Below are positions 24,166 to 35,723 of a stretch of DNA of 64,000 nt, piece by piece. The number at the start of each line of letters is the position of its first letter. Position 1 is the stretch's first letter. A program made the translations under genes and the position numbers. The notes below the pieces were generated by a model. The model searched no databases, had not been told where the DNA came from, and worked only from the letters and a program-made list of their open reading frames with translations. Source of the DNA: Saccopteryx bilineata (lineage: Eukaryota > Chordata > Mammalia > Chiroptera > Emballonuridae); NCBI RefSeq assembly GCF_036850765.1, contig NC_089491.1, positions 91,110,740 to 91,174,739 of the forward strand. The letters run 5' to 3'.

Positions 24166-24299
24166 GTAAGTGAATGAGTGGATGAATAGGTGCTCTTAAA
24201 GAAAATCTCTTCTCTGTAAGAGTACACAACCCTAACACAGTGAGCCTGGTAGAAACGATTAAACTGTGACAGGAATGAGAAATTAAAAAACTTGAAAAA

Positions 24300-24720
24300 G
24301 AAATTTTTAAGTTTTTAAAAAATTTTTATTTTGCATTTATTATGATTATTTTCAATTACAGTTTGCTCTCACTATTATTTTGAATTGGCTTTAGCATAGT
24401 GGATAATAAACATATACTTTACATGGTGTTCCCCCTGGTATTTCCAGTAGCACCTTACTTAGTTATTACAATATTATTAATTATATTCCCTATGCTGTAT
24501 TTTCCATCCCCATGACTATTTTTTAACTGCCGATTTGTATTTCTTAATCCCTTCAAGTCTTTCATCCAATCCCCAACCCCCCTTCCCTCGGGCAGTCACC
24601 AGTCTAGTGTCTTCTTTTCTGAGTCTGTCTGTATTTTGTCTCTTCATTTATTTTGTTTTTTAGATTCCACATTTAAGTAAAATAGCTATGTCTTTCTCTG
24701 GCTGAATTATTCCATGGGTT
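24300..24720 (-). mobile_element. L1 3' UTR fragment, antisense (L1M-like)
   Basis: On the complementary strand the order is: AGAAAGACATAGCT then TTCCACATTTAAG/TTTTTTAGATT (the 'gtggaatctaaaaaac' block), a G-rich patch (complement of CCCCAACCCCCCTTCCCTCG), and a tail toward AATTGAAAATAATC. This is the standard 3' end of mammalian L1. Old, 5'-truncated copy. Confidence 0.8.
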
Positions 24721-24867
24721 CTTGAGTATCAAGTCCTGGCATGAGGGAAGAGGTTGGTACATGTCAAATCTCAGATAATCTAAACCCTCTTACTTAATCC
24801 TCATATTTGGGAACAACTTTATTTTATGTCATGTTATGTTATGTTGTTATTTTAATCTTTATTTTAT

Positions 24868-25208
24868 TTTATTTCTTTAGGTGAGAGGAGGAGAGATAGT
24901 GAGGTAGACTCCTGCATGTACCCTGACCAGGATCCACCTGGCCACCCCATCTGGGGCTGAATAATTGAGCTATCTTTAGTGCCTGTTGCTGATGGTCTTA
25001 GACCAACCAAGCTATCCTTAGCTCTGGGGCCATGCTCGAACCAACTGAACCACTGGCTGTGGAAGCGTAAAATGGAGAGAAAAGGGAGAAGGAGGAGGAA
25101 GAGAAGAAAAGCAGATAGTTGCTTCTCTTGTGTGTCCTGACCAGGAATCAAACATGGGATGTCCATAATCCAGGTCATTGCTCTATCCACTGAGCCACTG
25201 GCCAGGGC
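24868..25208 (-). mobile_element. tRNA-derived SINE, older family A relative
   Basis: Antisense copy similar in layout to the one at 20988: GTGAGAGGAGGAGAGATAGTG at the left, GACTCCTGCATGTACCCTGAC, and a head complement ending CTGAGCCACTGGCCAGGGC. Confidence 0.9.
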
Positions 25209-26279
25209 CAGTAACAAATTTAATAGAAGATTTTTTTTTACCCTTATCTTATTATTTAACATATGTTAGTATTTAATAAAACCAGCTATAATTAAGATAA
25301 AATGTTCATTTTTTAAGTGAATGGACTTTCCTAGCACACAGCAATCATGTTTAATATTCAGAAAAAACAATTTACTGAATAGTACTCTAATATTAGGGAA
25401 GTTTATGCAATTCTGTAATTTAGTACACTCAGAAACAGATATCCATTACAGACCAAACTTATCTTTTGAGAGAAAAGTGTGGTTTCTACAGTTGTGTGAG
25501 TGAATAGATTTTTGTTTTTTAACTATAAGATCAGGCTTCATAAATATATCTCTCTGTTCTTTTGTATGCTGGGTTTATTTTGTTTGTTCATGTCAAGAGC
25601 TAGGACATAAAAGGATGTTTTCTCAAGAGACTGAATATTAGAAAGTAATGCATCTAAGTGCAGAGAACATTTGTCTACCAAGAACAGAATCAAGTATCTG
25701 AAAATGGAGATATTCTTCACCTTCACCTCTTATATTTTCATACTTACTATGTTTAACAACACTGATGTAGTTTTTGGTCTTAGATCATAACATTGTCCTT
25801 CTTGCCTGAGTTTGATCATGTACAATTCCTTGAGTCTAAAATATTCTCTAAACTCTCCAATACCTAGTATTTATTATTTTTGCTCAGATTACCACTGGCT
25901 GAAGAAGCAAGAGCACCATGCTAGTTCCTTCAGACTCGGAAAAAAACTCTTCCTCATTTAGATAGTGCATTTCAAAAATGAAGCTATGAAATAGTAGAGA
26001 ATTCTACTTAATCAGGAGTCTTGTGACTGAATTATCCTAAAAGCATTTCCTACTTCTTATGCTATTCTAGGATTCTGATTCTTTCTTGTTATAAACTGGC
26101 TGAACATATAATGAATCTGGACTAGGTTGCATCAAGTACTTCGCCAATTTCTGGGAAGGATGTTGAGTAGGACTCACTCTCAACTTGTCAATGAAAAGGT
26201 ACTCTGCTCTTGGCAACTTTACAGGATTGAAAGGCTGACCCTATCCCCTGAGTTGGAAATGATTAATAATAATACCTGT
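25209..26279. other. Unassigned intergenic sequence
   Basis: AT-rich; no gene or named repeat seen. Confidence 0.35.
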
Positions 26280-26420
26280 AAGAAAAATGACTGCCTATTA
26301 TGAACACTTGGACCATCTAATTCTTATAACAACTCTGAAATATTATTATTGCACCATTTTTACATCAGGAAACTGAGTCTAAGAAATTTAAGTGTGCCAC
26401 CACTAAGTGGCTGACTATGT
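26280..26420 (+). repeat. MIR SINE remnant
   Basis: ATCTAATTCTTATAACAACTC, ATTATTATTGCACCATTTTTACA, TCAGGAAACTGAGTCTAAGAA and CCACTAAGTGGCTGAC are the MIR blocks in order. Confidence 0.8.
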
Positions 26421-27134
26421 CCTTCCACCTCTATATAAGACAAGGCATCTCTGTTATTTCACTTTATTAAATACCTATTAAGGCTAAAAATAACACCACT
26501 GATGTAACGTCTGTAAATGAATGAAGATTGTCATATCTTCTCCAGGACAGTACAAAGAAATGATATTTTCAAGTGAAAGAGAACTAAGGTGTTGTGTCCA
26601 CAAAAGTGGATGTCCTAAAGCACCCATGGAATGTAAGTCTGTTGGTCATTCTAAGCAGCTTTTGCATCATGCTTAGGAATACTGAAGATAAAAGGGTTAA
26701 GAATATTTCCTTTGGAATAGCTATATAATCTCGGATCTGTTAGTTGAGAATTGTCATCTTCAGACCAAAATTAATATACTTCTGAAATCTTGAAACTATC
26801 TTGGAACACTAATTGAATCTCTCTGAAGCTAATTGATTTAAGTTATTGTGGGGTGAGATAGGAAATAATTACATAATAGAGTCTTTTACTGACTCTTAGT
26901 TGTTTTGGGAGTTATTTTTCTCATAAATGTGACAATTAGAAGACAGAAACTAATATTTTACTATGTTCTTAGTGAGATAGAATGGCTGGCTTTTTTTAAA
27001 TAAAGGAACATGATAAATGTTCCTATGAAACTGAACTTTGACAAATAGTGACAGCAGGGAGACAAATTTTGATTAAGGCTATTGTACTATAGTTCATCCA
27101 AATCCTGTGAATATATTTAGAAATTAAAATATAA
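26421..27134. other. Unassigned intergenic sequence
   Basis: No gene or named repeat seen. Confidence 0.3.
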
Positions 27135-27458
27135 CCTGACCAGGTGGTGGCAGATTGTATAGAGCATCGACTGGGATGCTGAGGACCCAGGTTCGAGACC
27201 CCGAGGTCGCTAGCTTAAGCACAGGCTCATCTGGTTTGAGTAAAGCTCACCAGCTTGGACCCAAGGTCACTGGCTCGAGCAAGGGGTTACTCGGTCTGCT
27301 GTAGCTCCATGGTCAAGGCACATATGAAAATCAAGCAATGAACAGCTAAGGTGTCACAACAAAAAACTAATGATTGATGCTTCTCATCTCTCTTTGTTCC
27401 TGTCTGTCTGTCCCTATCCATCCCTCTCTTTGACTCTCTCTCTGTCCCTGTAAAAAAA

Positions 27459-27474
<16 letters not shown>
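27135..27474 (+). mobile_element. tRNA-derived SINE, family B
   Basis: Starts CCTGACCAGGTGGTGG. B box GGTTCGAGACCCC is intact. The body includes GAGGTCGCTAGCTTAAGC and GGTTACTCGGTCTGCTGTAG, then CTGTCTGTCCCTATCC and a long A-tail that runs into a microsatellite. Confidence 0.92.

Positions 27475-27522
<48 letters not shown>
27450..27522. repeat. Compound A-tail / (TA)n / (CA)n microsatellite
   Basis: About 25 As followed by alternating TA then CA dinucleotides, seeded by the A-tail of the family B SINE. Confidence 0.95.
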
Positions 27523-27590
27523 TACTGAACCTTAAAATGAGAAAGCAGTCAGCAAATTCTTCAGACACATTAAAATTTTAAGAAATAAAG

Positions 27591-27915
27591 AGCCCTTGAC
27601 GGTTGGCTCAGTGTATAGAGCATTGGCCCAGTGTGTATAAGTCCTGGGTTTGATTCCCCATCAGGGCACACAGGAGAAGCAACCATCTGCTTCTCTTCCC
27701 CTCACTCTCCCCCTTCTCTTGCTCTTTCCCTCTTGAACCCAGTGGCTTAACTGGTTTGAGTGTAGGCCTCAGGCACTGAGGATAGCTCAGTTGATTCATG
27801 CATCAGCCCTAGAGGAAGGTTGCCAGATGGATCTCAGTTGGGGTGCATGCAGGGGTCTGTCTCTCTATTTTCCCCACTTCTCACTTAAAAGAAAAAATAA
27901 AATAAATAAATAAAA
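27591..27915 (+). mobile_element. tRNA-derived SINE, older relative of family A
   Basis: Head AGCCCTTGACGGTTGGCTCAG, B box GGTTTGATTCC, then CAACCATCTGCTTCTC, a body different from the young copies ('cagtggcttaactggtttgagtg'), and an AAATAAATAAATAAA tail. Confidence 0.85.
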
Positions 27916-28017
27916 AGTAATAATACTAAGTAAACTGTAATTGTTAATATTTAATCTTTATGATCTATAAAAATATCATTCATACAGTTCAACATGAAAG
28001 TAAAGCATGCATTTCTT

Positions 28018-28392
28018 TTTTTTATTTTATTTTTTCTATATTTTTCTGAAGTGAGAAGTGGGGAGGCAGAGAGACAGACTCCTGCATGCGCCCAACTGAT
28101 ATCCACTAGGCATACCCACTAGGGGGCAATGCTCTACACATCTGTGTTGTTGCTCCATTGTAACTGGAGCCATTCTAGTGCCTGAAGCAGAGGCCATGGA
28201 GCCATGCTCTGTGCCTGGGCCAACTTTGCTCCAGTGAAGCCTTGGCTACAGAATGAAAAGAGAGAGAATAAGCAGAAGGGAAAGGGTGGAGAAGCAGATA
28301 GGTACTTCTCCTGTGTGCCCTGACTGGGAATTGAACCCGGGACATCCACACACTGGGCCTACGCTCTATCACTGAGCCAATAGGTCAGGGCA
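28018..28392 (-). mobile_element. tRNA-derived SINE, family A (first of two at the same target)
   Basis: Antisense copy with tail TTTTATTTTATTTTTTC and head complement ending CACTGAGCCAATAGGTCAGGGC. Flanked by AGCATGCATTTCTT (28004-28017) and AGCTTGCATTTCTT (28393-28406). Confidence 0.94.
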
Positions 28393-28406
28393 AGCTTGCA
28401 TTTCTT

Positions 28407-28800
28407 TTTTCTTTTTTTTTTTTCTGAAGCTGGAAATGGGGAGAGACAGTCAGACAGACTCCCACATGCACCCGACTGGGATCCACCTGGCACGCCCACC
28501 AGGGGGCGACACTCTGCCTACCAGGCGGCGATGCTCTGCCCCTCTGGGGCGTCACTCTGTCATGGCCAGAGCCACTCTAGCACCTGGGGCAGAGGCCAAG
28601 GAGCCATCCCCAGCGCCCGGGCCATCCTTGCTCCAATGGAGCCTTGGCTGCAGGAGGAGAAGAGAGAGACAGAGAGGAAGGAGAGGGGGAGGGGTGGAGA
28701 AGCAGATGGGCGCTTCTCCTGTGTGCCCTAGCCGGGAATCGAACCTGGGACCCCTGAATGCCAGGTTGATGCTCTACCACTGAGCCAACTGGCCAGGGCT
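28407..28800 (-). mobile_element. tRNA-derived SINE, family A (second, inserted at the duplicated target)
   Basis: Younger antisense copy with head complement GGAATCGAACC and CTCTACCACTGAGCC. Flanked by a perfect AGCTTGCATTTCTT at 28393-28406 and 28801-28814. The left flank is also the right target copy of the neighbouring SINE. Confidence 0.95.
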
Positions 28801-28880
28801 AGCTTGCATTTCTTAAATGTATTCTTTCCAATTATTTAGACTTCATATATATGGTTTTATATATACATAATTTTTTTTTT

Positions 28881-29190
28881 GCCCTGGCCAGGGGTTATAT
28901 GAATAGAGCATCACCCAGCATATGGACATCCTGGGTTCAATTCCTGGTCAGTGCACAAAAAAGAAGTGACCATCTGCTTCTCTCCCCCTCCACATCCCCT
29001 TTCTCTCCTTCCTCCCCTCCCACAGCTGGGGACCTTGGGCACTGAGAATAGCTCAGTTGGTTAAGCCAGGCATCAACCTCAGGTTGGTACTTGATTATCA
29101 ACCCCAGATGGGGGTTACTGGGTGGGTCCCAGTCAGGGCACATGCAGGAATCTGCCTATCTCCCCCCTCTCACCTAAATATATACATATA
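28881..29190 (+). mobile_element. tRNA-derived SINE, older relative of family A
   Basis: Head GCCCTGGCCAGGGGTTATATG, B box GGTTCAATTCC, CCATCTGCTTCTCTCC, then a short body (GGCACTGAGAATAGCTCAG; CATGCAGGAATCTGCC). Similar in layout to the copies at 27591 and 61820. Confidence 0.85.
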
Positions 29191-29194
29191 TATT

Positions 29195-29345
29195 ATTTTT
29201 TAATTTATTGATCTGAAAGAGGAAGAGAGAAAAACAGATCAATTTGTTGTTCCACTTATATTTGCATTCATTGTATGATTCCTGTATGTGTCCTGATTGG
29301 GAATTTAACCTGCAACCTTGACACATGAGGATGATGCTCCAATCC
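29195..29345 (-). mobile_element. Old tRNA-derived bat SINE (VES-like) remnant
   Basis: Antisense copy: GTTGTTCCACTTATATTTGC, TGTATGTGTCCTGATTGGGAATTTAACCTGCAACCTTGACA and GATGATGCTCCAA match the reverse of the head seen at 18335-18471. No contact with a functional tRNA. Confidence 0.65.
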
Positions 29346-29346
29346 A

Positions 29347-29590
29347 GTGGTTTTCAACCTTTTTACACTTAGGCAATGGTCAAAATAAGAGAATTATTTC
29401 AGGAACCACTAAAGCAGAAATCACCCTGAGTGTAAGTGATTTCTACTAAGATCATTGTGTCTGTGATATTTATTTATACATCATGGTGGTTAACTCTTTC
29501 ACAGATTGCACATCTGGCAGACCGGCGCTGATTCATGGCTGTATTTGTATTATAGAGAAACTTTAATGATCACATGGCCCCTCAGGTTAC
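29347..29590 (+). mobile_element. hAT-like non-autonomous element, left part
   Basis: CAGTGGTTTTCAACCTTTTT is a typical mammalian hAT terminal sequence. Internal AAAATAAGAGAATTATTTCAGG and GCAGAAATCACCCTGAGTG look like a repeat body. The right terminal inverted repeat was not found, so the end is arbitrary. Confidence 0.5.
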
Positions 29591-31851
29591 AGAAATATAT
29601 ACATACATCAGGCTTAGAACAATGTCAAAGAAATAGAAAGAAATAAGGAAAGAGAGGGAACAAGAAAGAAGAAGAGAGGAGATATACTAAAAAATCTGCA
29701 TGAGAGAGAGGACAATAGAGCAAGAATATAAAGAATATAAAGAGAGTCTGAGAAAGAGAATAAAAGATAAGTAGGAGAAGGAGGAAGAAAAATAGAAACA
29801 AGAGGAGGGGATGGGCAATAGAATGGGTCTATCTTTGCTCAGGAAGGTATCTTTTTCTGAGTATATGCTGAACTGTAAGCATCTTTAAGCTTTCAGTCAC
29901 TGTTGGTGGTGGTAGTAGTGATGTCATTGTTTGTTCTATATGCAACCTATTAAGAAAACTATGTACTTTTTTGCTTCTGGTTTGTTTCCTATTGTTTTTA
30001 CTGAGTTCACTTATAATAGAAGCATAGAATAGTGGAATTAAAAAGCTCAACATTCAAACTAGCAGCTCTACTTCTTACAGCTACATTTGTTAGAACATAC
30101 AAGGATGACTTCCCTGAGTCTTAGTCTCCTCTTCTTTAAAATGGAGTTAATTACGCAGTCTACCTTGGTAAGAAAATAGCAGTAAATACTATGGACAAAT
30201 AGCTGTGTTAATATAAACACCATAGATTTAATATAAACTATTTCTGCCTCAAGAAAAACACAGAAGGAAATAATTAAATGTGAGTGAAAGGATAATGACT
30301 TGGGATAATTATCAAAGATTGGGGTGTATATATAGAGTTATATTGCTAGTAAAATAGAAATGCATATGTTTATAAAATGTTTAATTGAAATATTCAGTAC
30401 CAAATATTATTTGTCATATTTAAAAGGCAAAATCACAGAACATTGTTCTTTCCATGTTGATCCTGAACTGGTCTTTTTTTAATCCCTTTTCATTCCTACT
30501 GTCTGATGGAAACAGAAACTGTTTCTGTTTGGGCACAAAACATCTGCCACCCACTTACATGCATTTCGAGAAAGAAATAAAGTGGACTCTTGGCATGATA
30601 GATTTAATATTCATAGCTTATTACATTTTGGGAATGACTGAAAAGTTCCAGGATATGAAGTCAGTTTGTCATTTTGGTGACACATGGAATGTTATTTACA
30701 AGTACTTCATATAGTAGTAGTTGGTGTGAGAGCGTGCACTAAGTAAAGCATCTCAGCAGAAGCAGTCGGAGACACAGCTCAACACAGTTTTATTTTTCTC
30801 TTTTCATTATCGTGTATTCATTTTATAGGGAAAATCATATGCTAAATAGGTATTCATGGTTCTAAGGATTGACAAGTTCCCGGAGGGATGACTTACAAGT
30901 TGTGAGCATCTACTGTACATCAAAAAGTTATGAAACTTTTGAAATCCCCTGCCTCAACAAGTCAGACCAACACACTGCGCTACTTTAATGTGCTCTTTAG
31001 TCACAGAGCATATTCATTTGTGGTAGGAAAAAAAGTAAGCCTCACAAAAAAATGATAAAAAAGATGTACTTGGTAGTGTAATGAGTCCAGAAGCTCTCTA
31101 AATGTCTTTGAATTGGAGGTCTGGGGATCGTCATTGTGGTAATACACTATTGAACATTTTTGGCATGAAAGATTCATTTTTCCCTAATAAAATCTCTGAA
31201 TACCCTGTGAGAGCAATGAAATAGCATGTTCTTAGCATCCAGATTTCCTTTGGGATTAAAGTGGAAATAAAATAAAAATTGCCTTTCATTAAATTTTCTT
31301 ATTATATCTTATAAAAATTAATTACTCCTTGAACAGACCTGATGTAAAACAGTCATACATTGTATGTTTCCTATTTCCCACACAGCAGCTTTTCAAAAAA
31401 TTAATTATAGCCAGTGGTTTCAATTCAAAGGGAAATAATTAAAAGCAATGTGGGGGAGTGAAGAGATAATGATATAATTTTTAAATTAATTAAAGCATTT
31501 AAAAATTAACTGGCCTTTCTTAGAGTTTAATTTATGTTAAAACTTAATACTTTATATACATATATGAGACTTCAATATTTATATTAAATATGATTTCAAA
31601 TATTATAGTCTGAGAAATAATAGCTTAACAGGTAATTTCTCTCATTTGAAAATAAAATGTCTGAGATAAAGAAATTATTTAATCTGAAAACAGGAAGCCT
31701 GAATGTGGCTGTCTGCTAAATTTTGTCTATGTATGGGATCTTAAGGTCAGAGACAATGTCCTTTTATTTTCTTTAATTAGATCACCAGAGTTCTAGCATC
31801 CTTCTGCTGACTTCTAGAGTTACAATGACAAAATTCCAGAAAAATAATACA

Positions 31852-31853
<2 letters not shown>
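29591..31853. other. Unassigned intergenic sequence
   Basis: Purine-rich GAAAGAA patch at 29625-29815, and a short MIR-like block near 30105-30165 (CTGAGTCTTAGTCTCCTC; TTTAAAATGGAGTTAATTA). An 86-codon frame at 30454-30714 has no domain. No gene supported. Confidence 0.35.

Positions 31854-31891
<38 letters not shown>
31854..31891. repeat. (CA)n microsatellite
   Basis: About 19 uninterrupted CA dinucleotides. Confidence 0.97.
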
Positions 31892-31893
<2 letters not shown>

Positions 31894-32869
31894 CAACCAT
31901 CAGAAAAAATGATAGTTGTCATAAGTTCAGTTCTACTCATCGCAAGGCATAGGCAGAAGGATCACTGTGCATTTCCCTTTCTCACCCCAGTAGAGATGGT
32001 TTTTACATGTCCCCATGCTGGTGTAAGTAAATTTAAGGATATAACACAAGTCGCACTTATCTTTCCATTGTCGTCAATTTGCCTGATTCTTGTCCACCCA
32101 GAAACATCTCTTGTAAGATGCAATAATATGCTCTGTCCTATTTGGGTCAGTTATTCCCATAATAGGTCAGGGGAGACCCAGGAGAGATGAGTTCATTTTG
32201 AATGGTTTTGCCATAAGCCTATCTCTGCTCTGAAGTAATCACTCCCAGACAGTACTGGATTTATTGCAGTCTCTAGAAATTTCCCCTTTCTGAAAGAATG
32301 TAAAATATTAGGGTTTATTTGGAAATGGCCAATTCACCTACCTGATAACACTCTAGGTAAAGACATTGACAAGCAGACAATTAAATGGACCTTGGAAACT
32401 TCCTTCACAATCACAGTAATTATCAAGGGATCCCTGGCTCTGATTCCACCGTGGTTTGCCCAGCTCCTGGCCCAGTAGTTTTAGTACGACCTCGGGGCCC
32501 AACTGTTCCTTACACTGAATTTGATTTCCCTTTTTCTATACAATGAATGTGATGTGTATTTATCAGTTTTGTTAGATTACATTACAGTAACAATTAAAAT
32601 AGTTTCTATGGTTTACAAAAACAAGGTTATTTCTCACTCCTGTTACATGTTGAATATTGTTTAGCAGTGTTTTGAGCTCCACATATAGTCTGAAATCCAG
32701 GCTGAAGAAGAAACCCTCCTCCCCGCCCAAAAAAAAATAAAACAAACAAAAAAACACCACTCTGTCTTATGTACAGCTGTCTCTATAGCAGAGGGAAAAA
32801 AAAGAATGATATACCTACATGATGGCTCTTATAGCTCTTTCTAGAAGTGGCAATATCAGGCCACATGTA
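31892..32869. other. Unassigned intergenic sequence
   Basis: No gene or named repeat seen; A-rich patch near 32729-32757. Confidence 0.3.
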
Positions 32870-32994
32870 CAGGGTGGAGCCAAATTACGTTTACAGTCAT
32901 TCATATGGAAAATGATACAATAATTAAATAATTATATAAGAATAAACTGTGCTTTGTGTACTCACATCTGTAAACCTACTTTTGCCCCACCCTA
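32870..32994. mobile_element. Mariner-like miniature inverted-repeat element (125 bp)
   Basis: Left end CAGGGTGGAGCCAAATTACG, continuing TTTACAG. The right end, reverse-complemented, reads TAGGGTGGGGCAAAAGTAGG, continuing TTTACAG. These imperfect terminal inverted repeats of about 27 bp are flanked by TA on both sides (32868-32869 and 32995-32996). TA target and the GGGTGGGGCAAAAGTA-type terminus fit a Tc1/mariner-mobilised mini-element. No transposase inside. Confidence 0.75.
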
Positions 32995-32996
32995 TA

Positions 32997-34573
32997 CAGT
33001 AACTACAGCAAACTGCATGGATAATATGAAGGTCAATGGGTTGAGGAAGTACCTTTTTTTTCACAGGGAGAGGTGGAAAGATGGTGAAGAATGACCCAGT
33101 TCACTACAGATCTGGCCACTGTGTTCAACCACTCTGAACCAGCTCTGGTCCTCAAGATGCCGATCTCAGGCTTACAGTGCTGGGCTGAGTAAGGAAACAA
33201 ATCCTGTTATTGTCAACACGGAACCAACATAGTCTAAGAAGAGAAATGTGAAGTTGAAGAAAAGCAAACTCCATAAAAATATGCTCTCACTTGACCCATT
33301 TTTTTCGTTCTTATGTGTCAGCTTTTGTACAAGAATCACAGAGTTTAATTTATGGTGCGTCATTTCATCTCTGCTGCATGTGAGGCTTGGGCAGTTATGT
33401 CAGTTCTCATCTATCTGTTATGATCATGTCTTTTCTTCCTTCTCATGCCTCTCACCCCATGGAGCCTATCCGAGCCTGCAGCTCTGTTTGAAGTTATTTT
33501 CTGCTTTGGAATTAACTCCCAAGTGCCACATGTCAAGACCAGAAAAATAAGTTAAATTAAATTAAAAGGAATCTGTTGCACATTACCGTTCATCCTTTCA
33601 ACTTCAAAATCTAGTGACTGAGTATTTACATATTCAAACTCATACTCATCACCCTAAACCTATATATTTTTTACTCCATGTGGATTTTAAGGATAGTTTC
33701 AGAAACTATAATTGTGAAATATATGTCATTCAACTGAAATGGACAATATTATATTTCTTAAAATGTATTTCAACTTTTTTACTTGGTTTGCTTCTAAACA
33801 AAATGGTTCACTTCAACAAGGTCCTTTATTTTCTGGTGGTTTTTACAAATTCTAGGTTATATCAAGTAAATGATTACAAAGCTTTTCTTCAATCCTTATG
33901 TGAAGATGACACCATCAGTGTGAAAAGCCACAGAAAGACAGCTTATATGTACAGGGTAAAGATATGGATATGTGGAAAGGTATGTATGTTAATATCTAAA
34001 TTTAATTTTGGGGATAATTTGGTCTTAATAACCAAATCCATTGTCTAATTAAATAAGTGAATTATATGGAAATTAAATCATTTTACTAAATCTGTTCAAA
34101 TATATGCATATGTGTGCTGTGTGTGTTTATTTTCAATATTATTGTTTCAAACTAATGTTACAGGTATATACACTGTCGATAGTATCATGTTATATCTCTC
34201 TCATACCAATTTTCACCTCTTTCTGGGTTTTGTTTCAAAGATGGCTGTTGACACTCCCACTTTTTTCCTTCTTCCTTCTCACTCACTGTCCCTCTCCCTC
34301 CCCTTGCTGTTCGAAGGACTCCCTCTACTGCTACAACCTAAGTTTTCCTTAAGTACTGTAGACCCAACCCATCTCTTCTGCCTTGACTGAAGCTATCCTT
34401 CTGCTCCTTTTAGCTGCTCCTTACCCTAACTTAAGTCCATTACTTTCCCCGTGATGTCAACTTGGTACTGGTGACTTTCCTGGAAGATGAGAAAATGGAG
34501 AAAAGGAATCCTCATCTTTGCTTGAAACCCTCTCATCACCCATCCTTCTGTTCAGATTAAGATTGTTCAAATC
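32997..34573. other. Unassigned intergenic sequence
   Basis: A 144-codon frame at 33614-34048 and a 100-codon frame at 33248-33550 show no domain and AT-driven composition. No gene or named repeat. Confidence 0.35.
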
Positions 34574-34990
34574 TGTGATGGTTTATTATATATGTCTATT
34601 TAACCTGGCAAAGTGATGCTCAGGTTGCTGTTAAAACATTGTTTCTGGGCGTGTCTGTGAGATTAGTATTGGAATCTGTAGACTGACTAAAGAGTTTCCT
34701 CACTGATGTCAATGGGCATCATCCAATCCACTGAGGGCCAGAATGGAACTAAAAGGCAGAGAACAAAGTTGCTGTCTTTGGTATTAGAATTTGCAATATT
34801 TGTCTCCTGTCCTCAGAGATCGTGGTCCCATTTCTCAGGCCTTTGCACTTGAACTGAATTACACTACCAATTTTCCTTCTTGCAGGCTTCTCAGCCGCTG
34901 TAATCATCTGAGCAATTCTCAAGAAAAATCCTCTCCATATATATCTCCACAGACTTAGTTCTGGTACTTTGGAGAACTCTGACTGATGCA
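34574..34990 (+). repeat. MLT2-type ERVL solo LTR
   Basis: Starts TGTGATGGTTTATTATATATG, then TTTCTGGGCGTGTCTGTGAG, GGGCATCATCCAATCCACTG, GAACTGAATTACACTACC, TAATCATCTGAGCAATTCTC and ends GAGAACTCTGACTGATGCA. The whole order of an MLT2 LTR is present from TG to CA. No ERVL internal region is adjacent, so it is a solo LTR. No 5-bp duplication is still visible. Confidence 0.85.
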
Positions 34991-35379
34991 TTGCCTTACT
35001 ACCAGAGCCAACATCTCTAACATCCCTGCTCTCCCTTAAACAAAGCATCAGGTTGTGTGAGGTTCTGTGTACTTGGAAGAGTTCAGAAAGAAGGCAGAGG
35101 GTAAAAGGAAAAGTACTGGGGAGGAAAACCTTCCCACACTGTCACTTTCCCATCTTCCTTCTCTGAAGTCTATCTTCCCCTGTAAAACCTCATCTCCCAA
35201 ATCCACAGGTGAGTCCCTGCTTTTTAGCTCATCTTCAGAGACTATAATTTTTCTGATCAACAAACAGTGAGGTAGTCCTATTTAAAATGCAAATTTCTAA
35301 AAATCAAAGCAGAAAACTCCAGGTATATTCCCAGTGCCCTTTATCTGTTCTGTGAATTTTCCACAGGGCTTCCCAATTC
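34991..35379. other. Unassigned intergenic sequence
   Basis: No gene or named repeat seen. Confidence 0.3.
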
Positions 35380-35575
35380 CCTGGTTTTGCAGAGCAGCTT
35401 AGAAGTTTCTCCATTTTAGCTTTGATCACCTTACATTGCTACTGTTTCTCTCTCATCAGACAGTGAAGCCCTTCTAAGCAGAAACAATGCTATATTTATG
35501 GGTTTCCCTGTGCCTCTGAACAGTGCCTAACTACAGAAAGTGTTTCATGTAAGTTTGTTGAATAAACTTCCAACC
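35380..35575 (+). repeat. L2 LINE 3' remnant
   Basis: TCTCATCAGACAGTGAAGCC, TCCCTGTGCCTCTGAACAGTGCC and AAGTTTGTTGAATAAAC follow the L2 3' end order. Diverged. Confidence 0.6.
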
Positions 35576-35723
35576 ACCACATTCCTATTGTCCAGTTTCT
35601 TTTTTTTTTTAATCACTTACCATTTCTTACCTGACCCTTTTCTAGGCAATTTGATACCATTTCCTTTCAATTATTTATCCCAGTGATTCTTCTAAACTCA
35701 GCCCATACCTCAGAACCATATTA

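Noticed and set aside
33614..34048. 144-codon open frame
   Set aside because: AT-rich chance frame with no recognisable domain, no conserved context and no codon bias visible.
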